DNA of 64,000 nucleotides from Microbacterium wangchenii (GCF_004564355.1 NZ_CP038266.1:744001-808000), one strand, 5' to 3'. Shown: positions 34,582 to 43,145, counted from the stretch's first letter. The notes: generated by a model not told the origin, from the letters alone. Translations and numbers: made by a program.

Positions 34582-35763
34582 TCAGACGGTGTCGAAGGTG
34601 GTGCTGCCGGTGACGGCGGGCACGGGCACCCACGCGCCGTGGCGGGCGCTGGCCATCGCCGCGTCGGCGACCTCGGCGGCGGCCCACCCGTCGGCGGCGG
34701 AGGGGGCGAGCTGGCGCCCCTCGGCGATCGAGCGCAGGAACAGCGACGCCTCGATCGTCTTGAGGTCGTCGAAGCCCATGCTCGTACCAGGTCCCGGCTG
34801 GAACCGCGAGAACTCGCCATACCCGGGATGCGCCATGATCGTGCGGTAGCCGGCGCGGTCATCGGCCAGGCGCAGCTCGTTGAGCCGCTGGAAGTCCCAC
34901 CGCAGCGACCCCTTCGTGCCGTAGACCTCCACGACGTACTCGGCGTGCGGGCCCACCGCGATGCGGCTGGACTCGAAGACGCCGATCGCGCCGGAGTCGA
35001 AGCGGCCGATGACGGCGGCGTAATCCTCGTTCTCGACGGCGCCCATCGGCCCGCCGGCATCACCGCGGGAGAAGTGGCCGGCCGCGCCGGCGGAGGGGAG
35101 CGGGCGCTCGGCGATGAAGGTGCCGTCCGCGGCGGTCACGCTCGCGATCCGCCCGACCAGGAACTGCGCCAGGTCGATGCCGTGGGAGAGGAGATCGCCC
35201 ACGACGCCCGACCCCGCCCGGTCCTGCAGGAAGCGCCACGTCAGGGCGCCGCCGGGATCGGCGGAGTAGTCGGCGAGGAAACTCGCACGCACGTTCGTGA
35301 CGGTCCCCAGGGCTCCGGATCTGACGAGCCGGCGTGCCTCCGCGATCGCTGGGACGTGGCGGTAGTTGAACCCCACCGACGTCACGACACCCGCGGATGC
35401 GGCGGCCTCGGCGATCTCGCGCGACTCCGCGGCGCTGCGGCCCATGGGCTTCTCGATCCAGAAGGGCTTGCCCGCGTGCGCTGCCGCCACCGCGATCTCG
35501 CGGTGGAGGAAGTTGGGCGAGCAGATCGACACGGCGTCGACCTCGGGGTCGGCGAGCAGGTCGCGGTAGTCCGCGACGGCGCGCTCGTACCCCAGCGCGT
35601 CGACGGCGTGGCGCCGACCGCCCTCGTCGGGGTCGGCGGCCGTGCGCAGCACCGCACGCACGGGCAGCTCGGGGAAATGGTGCGCGGTCGCGAGGTAGGC
35701 GCGCGAGTGCAGCCGCCCCATCCAGCCGACGGAGATGAGGCCGATGTTCAGGGGCCTGGTCAT
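34582..35763 (-). CDS. Gfo/Idh/MocA family oxidoreductase
   Basis: 393 residues from the ATG overlapping the upstream isomerase gene by 4 nt; the very long frame upstream is shadow. NAD-binding IGLISVGWMGRLHSRAYLAT, PFWIEKPMGRSAAESREIAE (EKP motif) and DLLSHGIDLAQFLVGRI (catalytic Asp/His region). The C-terminal domain (EDYAAVIGRFDSGAIGVFES) is usual for the family. Third gene of a dehydrogenase-isomerase-dehydrogenase operon; substrate is a sugar or inositol stereoisomer, not determinable from sequence. Confidence 0.9.
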   Translation of the reverse strand: MTRPLNIGLISVGWMGRLHSRAYLATAHHFPELPVRAVLRTAADPDEGGRRHAVDALGYERAVADYRDLLADPEVDAVSICSPNFLHREIAVAAAHAGKPFWIEKPMGRSAAESREIAEAAASAGVVTSVGFNYRHVPAIAEARRLVRSGALGTVTNVRASFLADYSADPGGALTWRFLQDRAGSGVVGDLLSHGIDLAQFLVGRIASVTAADGTFIAERPLPSAGAAGHFSRGDAGGPMGAVENEDYAAVIGRFDSGAIGVFESSRIAVGPHAEYVVEVYGTKGSLRWDFQRLNELRLADDRAGYRTIMAHPGYGEFSRFQPGPGTSMGFDDLKTIEASLFLRSIAEGRQLAPSAADGWAAAEVADAAMASARHGAWVPVPAVTGSTTFDTV

Positions 35764-36773
35764 CGGACGAGGGAGTCCAGCAGCGCGGCATCCGCAGCCT
35801 TCAGCACCTCGGCGGCTTCGCGCACGCCTTCGACGCGGCCGAGGGAGACGTCTTCGTGCTCGATGTTGACGAACATGTCGGGGTCGATCTCGTGCAGGGC
35901 GCGCAGGAACTCCGTCCAGTACGCCACGTCGTGCCCGCGCCCGAGGGCGACGAAGTCCCACGCGGATTCGGTCGGCCACTCGTTGGCCCACTCGTCGCCG
36001 CCGAGGTTCGTGCGCGGCTCCTCGGGCGACAGGCGCCGGAAGGAGTTGTCCAGCACGCCGTTCAGCTTCGCCCACTGCGGATTGATGCGCACATCCTTCG
36101 CGGCGGCGTGCAGCACGAGCGGGCCGAGGTGACGTGCGACGGCGACGGGGTCCATATGCTGCCAGAACAGGTGCGACGCGTCGAGTTCGACGCCCAAGTG
36201 CGTGGCGCCGGTGAGCTCGAGAAGCTTGTGCACGTCGGCGGAGTTGAACACGAGGTTCTGCGGGTGCAGCTCGAGGGCGACCTTGACGTCGTGGTCGGCG
36301 GCGAAGCGGTCCATCTCCCGCCAGAAGGGCGCGGCGATGTCCCATTGGTAGTCCAGGACGTCGAGCGCGGCGGAATTCCACGCGTTGACGATCCAGTTCA
36401 CGCGCGTGGCGCCCGGCTCGCCGCCGGGCAGGCCCGACATCGTCACGACGCGGTGCTGACCGAGGCGCTCGGCCAACCGGATCGAGCGGCGCACGTCGTC
36501 GGCGTGCGTGTCCCCGATCGCGGCGGTGGGATGCAGCGGGTTGCCGTTGGCGTTCAGGCCGGCGATCTCCACGCCCGTCCCCTCGAAGACGGCGAGGAAA
36601 TCGTCGCGGGCGGCGTCGCTGACGAGGATGTCGTCGAAGGTCGGCACGTGCACGGCGGGGAGGAACCCGCCGGTGTTCAGCTCGATGCCGGTGAGCCCCG
36701 CGTCGGTGATGACCTCGAGGGCCTCGGGGAGGGTGCGATCGTGCAGGATCGCGTTGTACAGACCGAGTCGCAT
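35760..36773 (-). CDS. Sugar phosphate isomerase/epimerase (xylose isomerase-like barrel)
   Basis: 337 residues. Barrel with GLTGIELNTGGFLPAVH, VEIAGLNANGNPLHP, VALELHPQNLVFNSADVHKL (Glu/His metal ligands), THLGVELDASHLFWQHMDPV and a late VNIEHEDVSLGRVEGVREAA. This pattern fits epimerases/dehydratases working on keto-sugars or inosose-type compounds. It overlaps the next dehydrogenase gene by 4 nt and follows the first by 10 bp. Confidence 0.88.
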   Translation of the reverse strand: MRLGLYNAILHDRTLPEALEVITDAGLTGIELNTGGFLPAVHVPTFDDILVSDAARDDFLAVFEGTGVEIAGLNANGNPLHPTAAIGDTHADDVRRSIRLAERLGQHRVVTMSGLPGGEPGATRVNWIVNAWNSAALDVLDYQWDIAAPFWREMDRFAADHDVKVALELHPQNLVFNSADVHKLLELTGATHLGVELDASHLFWQHMDPVAVARHLGPLVLHAAAKDVRINPQWAKLNGVLDNSFRRLSPEEPRTNLGGDEWANEWPTESAWDFVALGRGHDVAYWTEFLRALHEIDPDMFVNIEHEDVSLGRVEGVREAAEVLKAADAALLDSLVR

Positions 36774-36783
36774 GTCGGGCCTT

Positions 36784-37989
36784 TCAGATGGCGACGGGGG
36801 TCGTCGCGGGAACGGGAACGGAGCCGCCGCCGAGCGCGGCGGAGCGGGCCACGGCGTCGATCAGCAGCATGTTGTGCAGGCCGTCGTCGAAGCCGGCGTT
36901 GCGCGGCAGTGACGCGGACTCGGGGATGCCGGCGACCTCTTCGAGGAACGCCCGCGCCTGGAACACGAAACCCTCGTTCTGCCCGACGCCCACGCCCGGC
37001 GCATCCATCGCGAGGCCGCCCCGCCAGTACGGGTGCGCGGGGCCGAGCGTCACGGTGCGGTAGCCGGCGTCGTCGGCTTCGGGGAGGAAGAGCTCGAACT
37101 GGCCGGGGTGGCGGAAGTCGAACCGCGCCGAGCCCTTGTCGCCGAACACCTCGAAGACGAGGGTGTTGGCGTGGCCGGCCGCCACGCGCGAGACCTGCAG
37201 GGTCGCGGTGCCGCCACCGGCGAACTCGCCGGAGAACGCCGCGACGTCGTCGTTCTCGACATCCTCGCGCTCGGCCGAGACGGCGCCGCCCTCGTGCCCG
37301 ACGACCGCGCCGAGGGGCTTGGGGCGGGTGGGGATGACGGTGCTGAGCGTGCCGCCGCGGACGGAGGCGAACTCCGACCCGGCGACGAACTCGGCGAGGT
37401 AGGTCAGGTGGCTGCCCACGTCGGCGAGAGCGCCGGATCCGTTCGGGCCCTTGTAACGCCAGCCGATGGGGGAGTCGGGGTTGCACCCGTAGTCCGTCCA
37501 GTAGTGGCCGCTGACGTTGAGCACGCGCCCGAGCCGGCCCGAGCGGACGAGGTCGCGGATGTGGGCGACGGCGGGGGAGCGGCGGTAGGTGAGGCCGATG
37601 CGGGCGACGGTGGATGCAGCATCCGCGGCGGCGACCATCGCGCGCGCGTCGGGGAGGGTGTCGGAGAGCGGCTTCTCGCACAGGACGTGCTTGCCGGCAG
37701 CCAGCAGCGCCTCGACGATCTCGCGGTGCAGCGCGTTGGCCACCACGACGCTCACGACGTCGATGTCGTCGGCCTCGGCCACGGCCTGCCACGACGTGTC
37801 GAACCGCTCGAACCCGAAGCGCCGGGCGGCGGATTCGGCGAGAGGGGCGTACGCGTCGGCGATCGATACGAGCCGCACGGGCGGCAGCGTGCTGTCGTAC
37901 ACGGTGGGGGCGGTGCGGTAGCCGGCGGCGTGGGCCTTGCCGGCCATGCCGGCGCCGATGACGGCGACGCCGATGTCGGTCGTGCTCAT
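36784..37989 (-). CDS. Gfo/Idh/MocA family oxidoreductase
   Basis: 401 residues from the ATG with GGGAGAAACC upstream. NAD-binding GVAVIGAGMAGKAHAAGYRT; HVLCEKPLSDTLPDARAMVA; catalytic segment ALADVGSHLTYLAEFVAGSE. First gene of a three-gene operon whose promoter (TTGACA-17-TAGCCT on the minus strand) contains an IolR-like site over the -35 box and a LacI-type palindrome near the transcription start. Likely oxidises a polyol/sugar taken into the inositol network. Confidence 0.9.
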   Translation of the reverse strand: MSTTDIGVAVIGAGMAGKAHAAGYRTAPTVYDSTLPPVRLVSIADAYAPLAESAARRFGFERFDTSWQAVAEADDIDVVSVVVANALHREIVEALLAAGKHVLCEKPLSDTLPDARAMVAAADAASTVARIGLTYRRSPAVAHIRDLVRSGRLGRVLNVSGHYWTDYGCNPDSPIGWRYKGPNGSGALADVGSHLTYLAEFVAGSEFASVRGGTLSTVIPTRPKPLGAVVGHEGGAVSAEREDVENDDVAAFSGEFAGGGTATLQVSRVAAGHANTLVFEVFGDKGSARFDFRHPGQFELFLPEADDAGYRTVTLGPAHPYWRGGLAMDAPGVGVGQNEGFVFQARAFLEEVAGIPESASLPRNAGFDDGLHNMLLIDAVARSAALGGGSVPVPATTPVAI

Positions 37990-38051
37990 GGTTTCTCCCG
38001 GGGAGTGCGGTGGGTCCGCTCCGATCGCGCCGGCGCGGTGGGAGACTCCAG

Positions 38052-38063
38052 TGGAGCGCTCCA
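38052..38063. promoter_or_regulatory. LacI-type operator candidate
   Basis: Perfect palindrome TGGAGCGCTCCA with the central CG step favoured by LacI-family proteins. It sits about at the start of the minus-strand operon transcript and upstream of lacI. Confidence 0.55.
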
Positions 38064-38070
38064 TACGGGG

Positions 38071-38101
38071 AGGCTACTCTTGTGCATATGTCCTGTCAAA
38101 C
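38071..38101. promoter_or_regulatory. Divergent promoter with IolR-like operator
   Basis: Minus strand: -35 TTGACA (38099-38094), 17 bp, -10 TAGCCT (38076-38071) for the dehydrogenase operon. Plus strand: -10 TACTCT (38075-38080) for lacI. The site ATATGTCCTGTCAAAC (38086-38101) covers the minus-strand -35 and lies just after the plus-strand -10. Confidence 0.6.
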
Positions 38102-38121
38102 GTCCGTTCGGAGGAGTTGAG

Positions 38122-39114
38122 ATGGCGACGAGCCGGCCGACGATCTACGACGTCGCGAAGGCTGCCGGCGTGTCCAAATCCCTCGTCTCGCTCGTCCTGC
38201 GCGGCGCGGGCGGCGTGAGCGCGGCCTCGCGGGAGGCCGTCGAGCGCGCCATCCGCGACCTGGACTACCGGCCGAGCCGCGCGGCGGCCGCGCTCGCGGC
38301 GGGGCGCACGCGCCTGGTCGGCGTGCTGATCGACGACTACGCCAACCCGTGGTTCGTCGACCTGCTGCGCGGGCTCGACGAGGTGCTCAGCCCCGGCGGC
38401 TACCGGCTGAGCGTCGTGGACACCGCGACGGCCGCCGGCGTCGAGGATCCCGTCGAGGGCCTGCTGTCGATGCGCGCCGACGGCATCATCGTCGCGCGCG
38501 ACGTCCCCCACGTGCTCCTGGGTGACACCGCGCCCCCGTTCGTCATCGCCGGCACGAGGGCCGACGTCCCCGACGGCGTCGACGCGGTCGGCAACGACGA
38601 CGTGCTTGGCGCGCGCCTGGCCACCGAGCATCTGCTCGCGCTCGGGCATCGCGAGATCGGCCACCTCTCCGTCGTGGGCGGCGCCGGACAGACCCGGCGG
38701 GAGAGCTTCCTGGCCACGATGCAGGATGCCGAGGCCCTCGCGCGGGCGACGGCGTACCGCGGGCCCGCCACCGAGCGTGCCGGATACGACACCTCGCTCG
38801 CCCTGCTGCGGGAGCACCCGGGCGTCACGGCGATCTTCGCCGCGAACGACGTCATGGCCATCGGTGCGCTCGGCGCCGCCCGTGAGCTCGGACGCGACGT
38901 GCCGCGCGACCTCTCGATCGTCGGTTACGACAACACCGCCCTCGCCCAGACGCGCCTCATCGACCTCACCACCGTCGACGACGACAGCGTGGGCGTGGGC
39001 CGCGAGGCGGGCAAGCTCCTGCGCGCGCGCCTCGCGGGCGAGGATCCGGTCGATGTCCGCCGCACGCTCGAGCCCTCGCTCGTCGTCCGGGGCACGACGG
39101 CGTCGCTCGGCTGA
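38122..39114 (+). CDS. LacI family transcriptional regulator
   Basis: 330 residues from the ATG preceded by GGAGGAG; the longer in-frame opening upstream runs antisense through the dehydrogenase gene and is rejected. The HTH is TIYDVAKAAGVSKSLVSLVL, with hinge DYRPSRAAAALAAGRTRLVG. The periplasmic-binding-like effector domain follows (GVLIDDYANPWFVDLLRGLD; GVTAIFAANDVMAIGALGAA; SIVGYDNTALAQTRLIDLTT). Divergent from the dehydrogenase-isomerase operon, which it probably controls through the TGGAGCGCTCCA palindrome. Confidence 0.92.
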   Translation: MATSRPTIYDVAKAAGVSKSLVSLVLRGAGGVSAASREAVERAIRDLDYRPSRAAAALAAGRTRLVGVLIDDYANPWFVDLLRGLDEVLSPGGYRLSVVDTATAAGVEDPVEGLLSMRADGIIVARDVPHVLLGDTAPPFVIAGTRADVPDGVDAVGNDDVLGARLATEHLLALGHREIGHLSVVGGAGQTRRESFLATMQDAEALARATAYRGPATERAGYDTSLALLREHPGVTAIFAANDVMAIGALGAARELGRDVPRDLSIVGYDNTALAQTRLIDLTTVDDDSVGVGREAGKLLRARLAGEDPVDVRRTLEPSLVVRGTTASLG

Positions 39115-39124
39115 AGCCCTCCTC

Positions 39125-39195
39125 CGCGAGACTGCACGCCACCGGCGAAACCCCGACATAAGGCCGCGGTCTCGCCGGTGGGGTGCGCTCTCGCG
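39125..39195. repeat. Nested long inverted repeat (REP-like or terminator)
   Basis: Outer arms CGCGAGA/TCTCGCG (39125-39131 and 39189-39195) enclose inner arms CCACCGGCGA/TCGCCGGTGG (39139-39148 and 39172-39181), with a 23-nt loop holding an AT-containing stretch CCCGACATAAGG. It begins 11 bp after lacI. No T-run follows, so besides termination it may be a dispersed palindromic element. Confidence 0.6.
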
Positions 39196-39222
39196 GGCAA
39201 CGGCCGGGGGCGGCGGGGAGTG

Positions 39223-39259
39223 TTGACATGAGGGTCAATGTGCATATGATAGGACAAAG
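39223..39259 (+). promoter_or_regulatory. Promoter and IolR-like operator of the tautomerase-transaldolase pair
   Basis: -35 TTGACA (39223-39228), 16-bp spacer, -10 TATGAT (39245-39250), the best promoter in the window. ATATGATAGGACAAAG (39244-39259), related to the other IolR-like sites, overlaps the -10 just as at iolC. Confidence 0.65.
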
Positions 39260-39279
39260 CCTGAAGCAAGGGAGATCCC

Positions 39280-39690
39280 ATGCCCCTCGTCCGCATCGAC
39301 CACAGCGACGCCCGCACCAATCCGCGTGAGATCGCCACGGCGATCCACGACGCGATCGTCGAGGTCTACGGCATCCCCGAGCGCGACCGCTTTCAGGTGA
39401 TCACCGCGCGTCCGGCCGCGACGATCATCGCGGAGGACGCCGGTCTCGGCTTCGACCGCACCGACCCCGTCGTCATCCAGATCTTCACGCAGCGCGGGCG
39501 CACGGATGAGGCCAAGCAGCGCCTGTACGCCGCGATCGCCGCGCGGCTCGAGCCGGTCGGGGTCGCGGGCCAGGACATCTTCATCGGCTACGTCGAGAAC
39601 GGCCCGCAGGACTGGTCGTTCGGCTTCGGCCGCGCGCAGTACGTCACCGGCGAACTCGCCGTCCCCGCACCCGCTTCCGGAAGGGAATGA
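39280..39690 (+). CDS. Tautomerase family protein (MIF/4-OT superfamily)
   Basis: 136 residues. After Met removal the N terminus is Pro (MPLVRIDHSDARTNPREIAT), the catalytic base of this superfamily. A second beta-alpha-beta unit carries PVVIQIFTQRGRTDEAKQRL YAAIAARL, and DIFIGYVENGPQDWSFGFGR matches the tautomerase_2 subgroup. It could interconvert keto/enol forms of a sugar or inositol breakdown intermediate. It sits behind an IolR-like promoter and is followed by a transaldolase-like gene (5 bp gap), which suggests consecutive reactions. Confidence 0.85.
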   Translation: MPLVRIDHSDARTNPREIATAIHDAIVEVYGIPERDRFQVITARPAATIIAEDAGLGFDRTDPVVIQIFTQRGRTDEAKQRLYAAIAARLEPVGVAGQDIFIGYVENGPQDWSFGFGRAQYVTGELAVPAPASGRE

Positions 39691-39695
39691 CCGCC

Positions 39696-40778
39696 ATGTC
39701 CACGATCCTCGAGAACGACCTCGCCTCCCTCGCCCGCGCCGCCGCGACCACGCCCACCGTGCTGTGGAACGACTCCGCCGACCCCGCTGAGCTCCGCCGC
39801 TCGATCGAGTTCGGTGCCGTCGGTGCGACGTGCAACCCCGTCATCGCGTTCGCCGCGATCAAGAAGAACCCCGACGTGTGGGTGCCGCGACTGCGCGAGC
39901 TCGCCGCCGAGCACCCCACGTGGGGCGAGTCCGAGCTCGGCTGGCAGGCCGTCAAGGAGCTCTCGATCGCCGCCGCGCGCCAGCTCGAACCGGCGTTCGC
40001 GGAGAGCGGCGGGCGGAACGGGCGCCTGTCGATCCAGACCGATCCGCGCCTGCACCGCGACGCCGATGCCCTCGTCGCCCAGGCGGTGGAGTTCGCGCAG
40101 CTGGCCGAGAACATCATCGTGAAGATCCCCGCCACCGCCACCGGCATCGCCGCGATGGAGGAGGCCGCCTACCGCGGGGTCAGCATCAACGCGACCCTGA
40201 GCTTCACGGTGCCCCAGGCCGTCGCCGTCGGCGCCGCCCTCGAGCGCGCCCTCGACCGTCGCGCCGCCGACGGGCTGCCCGAGCAGGAGTTCGGCCACGT
40301 CGTCACGATCATGGGCGGACGCCTGGACGACTGGCTGAAGAAGTGGGCGGCGGACAACCGCATCCTCGTGACGCCCGGCGTCTTGGACTGGGCCGGCGTC
40401 GCCGCGCTCAAGCACGCGCACGCCGTGTTCACCCAGCGGGGCTACCGCAGCCGCATCCTCTCGGCCGCGTTCCGCAACCACCTGCAGTGGGCGGAGCTGG
40501 TGGGCGGCGACCTCGTCGTCTCGCCGCCGTTCGACTGGCAGGCCCGCATCAACGAGAACGCGATCCCCGCCGAGAACCGCATCGATGTGCCGGTGGCCTC
40601 AGAGGTACTCGAAGAGTTGCAGCGGCTGAGCGAGTTCCGCCGCGCGTACGAGGTCGACGGGATGGCGCCGTCGGAGTTCGCCGACTTCGGCGCCGCCCGC
40701 AACACGCTCCGCCAGTTCCTCGAGGCCGACGCGCAGCTGGACGCGCTCGTCCGCGACGTCATCGTCCCGCCGGCCTGA
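39696..40778 (+). CDS. Transaldolase family protein
   Basis: 360 residues. Start at 39696, 10 nt after GGAAGGG; the alternative ATG at 39687 overlaps the upstream stop but would be too close to that site. Transaldolase hallmarks: GATCNPVIAFAAIKKNPDVW near the N terminus, LSIQTDPRLHRDADALVAQA, and Schiff-base Lys143 in NIIVKIPATATGIAAMEEAA, then GVSINATLSFTVPQAVAVGA. The C-terminal third (residues 290-360) differs from classical pentose-phosphate transaldolases. Paired with the tautomerase under an inositol-type operator; substrate unknown, a dihydroxyacetone-transfer or keto-sugar cleavage role is inferred. Confidence 0.85.
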   Translation: MSTILENDLASLARAAATTPTVLWNDSADPAELRRSIEFGAVGATCNPVIAFAAIKKNPDVWVPRLRELAAEHPTWGESELGWQAVKELSIAAARQLEPAFAESGGRNGRLSIQTDPRLHRDADALVAQAVEFAQLAENIIVKIPATATGIAAMEEAAYRGVSINATLSFTVPQAVAVGAALERALDRRAADGLPEQEFGHVVTIMGGRLDDWLKKWAADNRILVTPGVLDWAGVAALKHAHAVFTQRGYRSRILSAAFRNHLQWAELVGGDLVVSPPFDWQARINENAIPAENRIDVPVASEVLEELQRLSEFRRAYEVDGMAPSEFADFGAARNTLRQFLEADAQLDALVRDVIVPPA

Positions 40779-40893
40779 GCCCAGCGGCGCCTGCTTGTAC
40801 CCCCGCGTCCGGTTGGCCGCAACCCCGTAGTCCGCGCGAGGGAGGGATGCCTACTCTCGCCGCGACGCCACCAGTGGCGGAGGGAGCGTGCGC

Positions 40894-42645
40894 ATGACTC
40901 AAGTCGACGCCGAGGCACCGGCAGCCGCGCCGATTCCGCCGCGGCAGGCAGCCCTGCTCAGCGCCTCGCGCGTGGAGCAGAAGGGCAACATCCTCGTTCG
41001 ATGGATCACCTCCACCGACCACAAGACGATCGGGTACCTCTACCTGATCGCGTCGCTGATGTTCTTCCTGTTCGGCGGTCTGCTGGCGCTCATCATCCGT
41101 ACGGAGCTGTTCGAGCCCGGCATGCAGATCGTGCCGACCAAGCAGCAGTACAACCAGCTGTTCACGATGCACGGCACGATCATGCTGCTGATGTTCGCGA
41201 CGCCGCTGTTCGCCGGCTTCGCCAACGCCATCATGCCGTTGCAGATCGGCGCACCCGACGTGGCCTTCCCGCGCCTGAACGCCCTGTCGTTCTGGCTGTT
41301 CCTGTTCGGGTCGCTCATCGCCGTCGCGGGGTATCTGACCGCTGAGGGGCCCGCCGGGTTCGGGTGGACGGCCTATCAGCCACTCGCGAACGCCAGCTTC
41401 TCACCAGGCGTGGGCGGCAACCTCTGGTTCCTCGGCCTAGGCATGAGCGGGTTCGGCACGATCCTGGGCGCGGTGAACTTCATCACCACGATCATCACCC
41501 TCCGCGCTCCGGGCATGACGATGTGGCGCATGCCGATCTTCACGTGGAACACGCTCGTGACCAGCATCCTGATCCTGCTGGCCTTCCCGGTACTGGCGGC
41601 TGCCCTGCTTGCGGCGGCGGCGGATCGTGTTCTGGGCGCGCACATCTACGATCCGGCCGCCGGTGGCGTGCTGATGTGGCAGCACCTGTTCTGGTTCTTC
41701 GGGCACCCAGAGGTCTATATCATCGCGCTGCCGTTCTTCGGCATCGTCTCGGAAGTCTTCCCGGTCTTCAGCCGCAAGCCGATCTTCGGCTACAAGACCC
41801 TCGTGTACGCGACCATCGCGATCGCCGCTCTGTCGATGGCGGTGTGGGCGCATCACATGTTCGTCACGGGGGCGGTGCTGCTGCCGTTCTTCGCCTTGAT
41901 GACGATGCTCATCGCGGTGCCCACGGGCGTGAAGATCTTCAACTGGATCGGCACCATGTGGCGCGGATCGGTGACCTTCGAGACACCCATGGTCTTCGCG
42001 CTCGGCTTCCTCGTGTCGTTCGTGTTCGGCGGTCTGACCGGCGTCATTCTCGCCTCGCCGCCGCTGGATTTCCACGTCTCCGACACGTACTTCGTCGTGG
42101 CGCACTTCCACTACGTCGTGTTCGGCACCGTCGTGTTCGCGATGTTCGCCGGGTTCTATTTCTGGTGGCCAAAGTGGACGGGCCGGATGCTGAACGAGCG
42201 CCTGGGCTACATCCACTTCTGGATGCTGTTCATCGGGTTTCACGTGACGTTCCTCATCCAGCACTGGCTGGGGATGGACGGCATGCCCCGCCGGTACGCC
42301 GATTACGCCCCCGAGGACCGGTGGACGTGGGAGAACCAGGTCTCCACGGCCGGCGCCCTCCTGCTCGGCGCGTCCATGATCCCGTTCCTGCTGAACGTGT
42401 GGATCACCGCCCGTAAGGCCCCACGGATCACCGTGAACGATCCGTGGGGCTATGGCGGGTCGCTGGAGTGGGCCACGTCGTGCCCGCCGCCGCGCCACAA
42501 CTTCACGTCGATCCCGCGGATCCGCAGCGAGCGTCCCGCGTTCGACCTGAACCACCCCGAAGCCGGCGTGCCGGTGGGCGTGGGTCCGGCCAAGGACGCC
42601 CCCGACGCGCCCGTCGTAGACGCCGGCGACGACACCGAGAAGTAG
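40894..42645 (+). CDS. ctaD: Cytochrome c oxidase subunit I (orphan copy)
   Basis: 583 residues from the ATG 8 nt after GGAGGGA; a GTG at 40888 is too close to it. Twelve membrane helices with all metal ligands visible: [18 protein letters not shown] (heme a His), [18 protein letters not shown] (CuB His and the cross-linked Tyr), [16 protein letters not shown] (CuB His pair) and [16 protein letters not shown] (heme a3 and a His). It reduces O2 at the membrane as part of aa3-type oxidase. Normally ctaC/ctaF are next to it; here neither is present, so this is probably an extra copy. A TACTCT -10-like box is at 40852. Confidence 0.95.
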   Translation: MTQVDAEAPAAAPIPPRQAALLSASRVEQKGNILVRWITSTDHKTIGYLYLIASLMFFLFGGLLALIIRTELFEPGMQIVPTKQQYNQLFTMHGTIMLLMFATPLFAGFANAIMPLQIGAPDVAFPRLNALSFWLFLFGSLIAVAGYLTAEGPAGFGWTAYQPLANASFSPGVGGNLWFLGLGMSGFGTILGAVNFITTIITLRAPGMTMWRMPIFTWNTLVTSILILLAFPVLAAALLAAAADRVLGAHIYDPAAGGVLMWQHLFWFFGHPEVYIIALPFFGIVSEVFPVFSRKPIFGYKTLVYATIAIAALSMAVWAHHMFVTGAVLLPFFALMTMLIAVPTGVKIFNWIGTMWRGSVTFETPMVFALGFLVSFVFGGLTGVILASPPLDFHVSDTYFVVAHFHYVVFGTVVFAMFAGFYFWWPKWTGRMLNERLGYIHFWMLFIGFHVTFLIQHWLGMDGMPRRYADYAPEDRWTWENQVSTAGALLLGASMIPFLLNVWITARKAPRITVNDPWGYGGSLEWATSCPPPRHNFTSIPRIRSERPAFDLNHPEAGVPVGVGPAKDAPDAPVVDAGDDTEK

Positions 42646-42683
42646 GCGCCGCAGCCTCAGCCGCCGGCTGAGATGATCAGCGG

Positions 42684-43136
42684 GTGCCCTCCACTTTCAC
42701 GCTCGTGACCGATTCGGATGCGCCGGCCGAGCGGCTCTTCGACATCTCCCTGGACATCGACGCCCACGTGGCATCCATGTCCGGTTCCCGGGAGCGGGCG
42801 ATCGCCGGGGTCACGAGTGGTTCCATCGCGCTCGGCGAGACGGTGACCTGGCGGGCCCGGCACTTCGGGGTGTGGTTCACCCTCACCTCGCGCATCACCG
42901 AGTGCGACCGGCCGCACCGGTTCGTGGACGAGCAGGTGCGCGGTCCGTTCCGGATCTTCCGCCACGAGCACGCCTTCGTGGAGCTGGACGGCGGCACCCG
43001 CATGACCGACACCATCACGGTGGGCTCGCCCGTCTTCGGTCGGCTCGCCGAACGGCTCGTGCTGGTGCCCTACCTCCGGCGTCTCATCGCGCAGCGCAAC
43101 CTCCACCTGCTGCGGGCGGTGGCAGAACAGCGCTGA
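42684..43136 (+). CDS. SRPBCC family protein
   Basis: 150 residues from a GTG. START-like fold: TLVTDSDAPAERLFDISLDI (N-terminal strand and helix), VTWRARHFGVWFTLTSRITE, PHRFVDEQVRGPFRIFRHEH and a C-terminal helix RLVLVPYLRRLIAQRNLHLL. Such proteins act as ligand binders or cyclases; related sequences are sometimes labelled cell-division inhibitors. Follows ctaD by 38 bp and might share its transcript. Confidence 0.82.
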   Translation: MPSTFTLVTDSDAPAERLFDISLDIDAHVASMSGSRERAIAGVTSGSIALGETVTWRARHFGVWFTLTSRITECDRPHRFVDEQVRGPFRIFRHEHAFVELDGGTRMTDTITVGSPVFGRLAERLVLVPYLRRLIAQRNLHLLRAVAEQR

Positions 43137-43145
43137 CCCTCCGCC

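Noticed and set aside
31895..34687. 930-codon minus-strand open frame
   Set aside because: Antisense shadow of iolG, iolH and the transporter.
32359..36132. 1257-codon plus-strand open frame
   Set aside because: It runs out of frame through iolH and the transporter and antisense through two minus-strand enzymes; Arg/Pro/Gly-rich with no domain.
37033..38121. N-terminal extension of LacI
   Set aside because: Lies antisense to the dehydrogenase gene; ATG 38122 has GGAGGAG and begins directly with the HTH.
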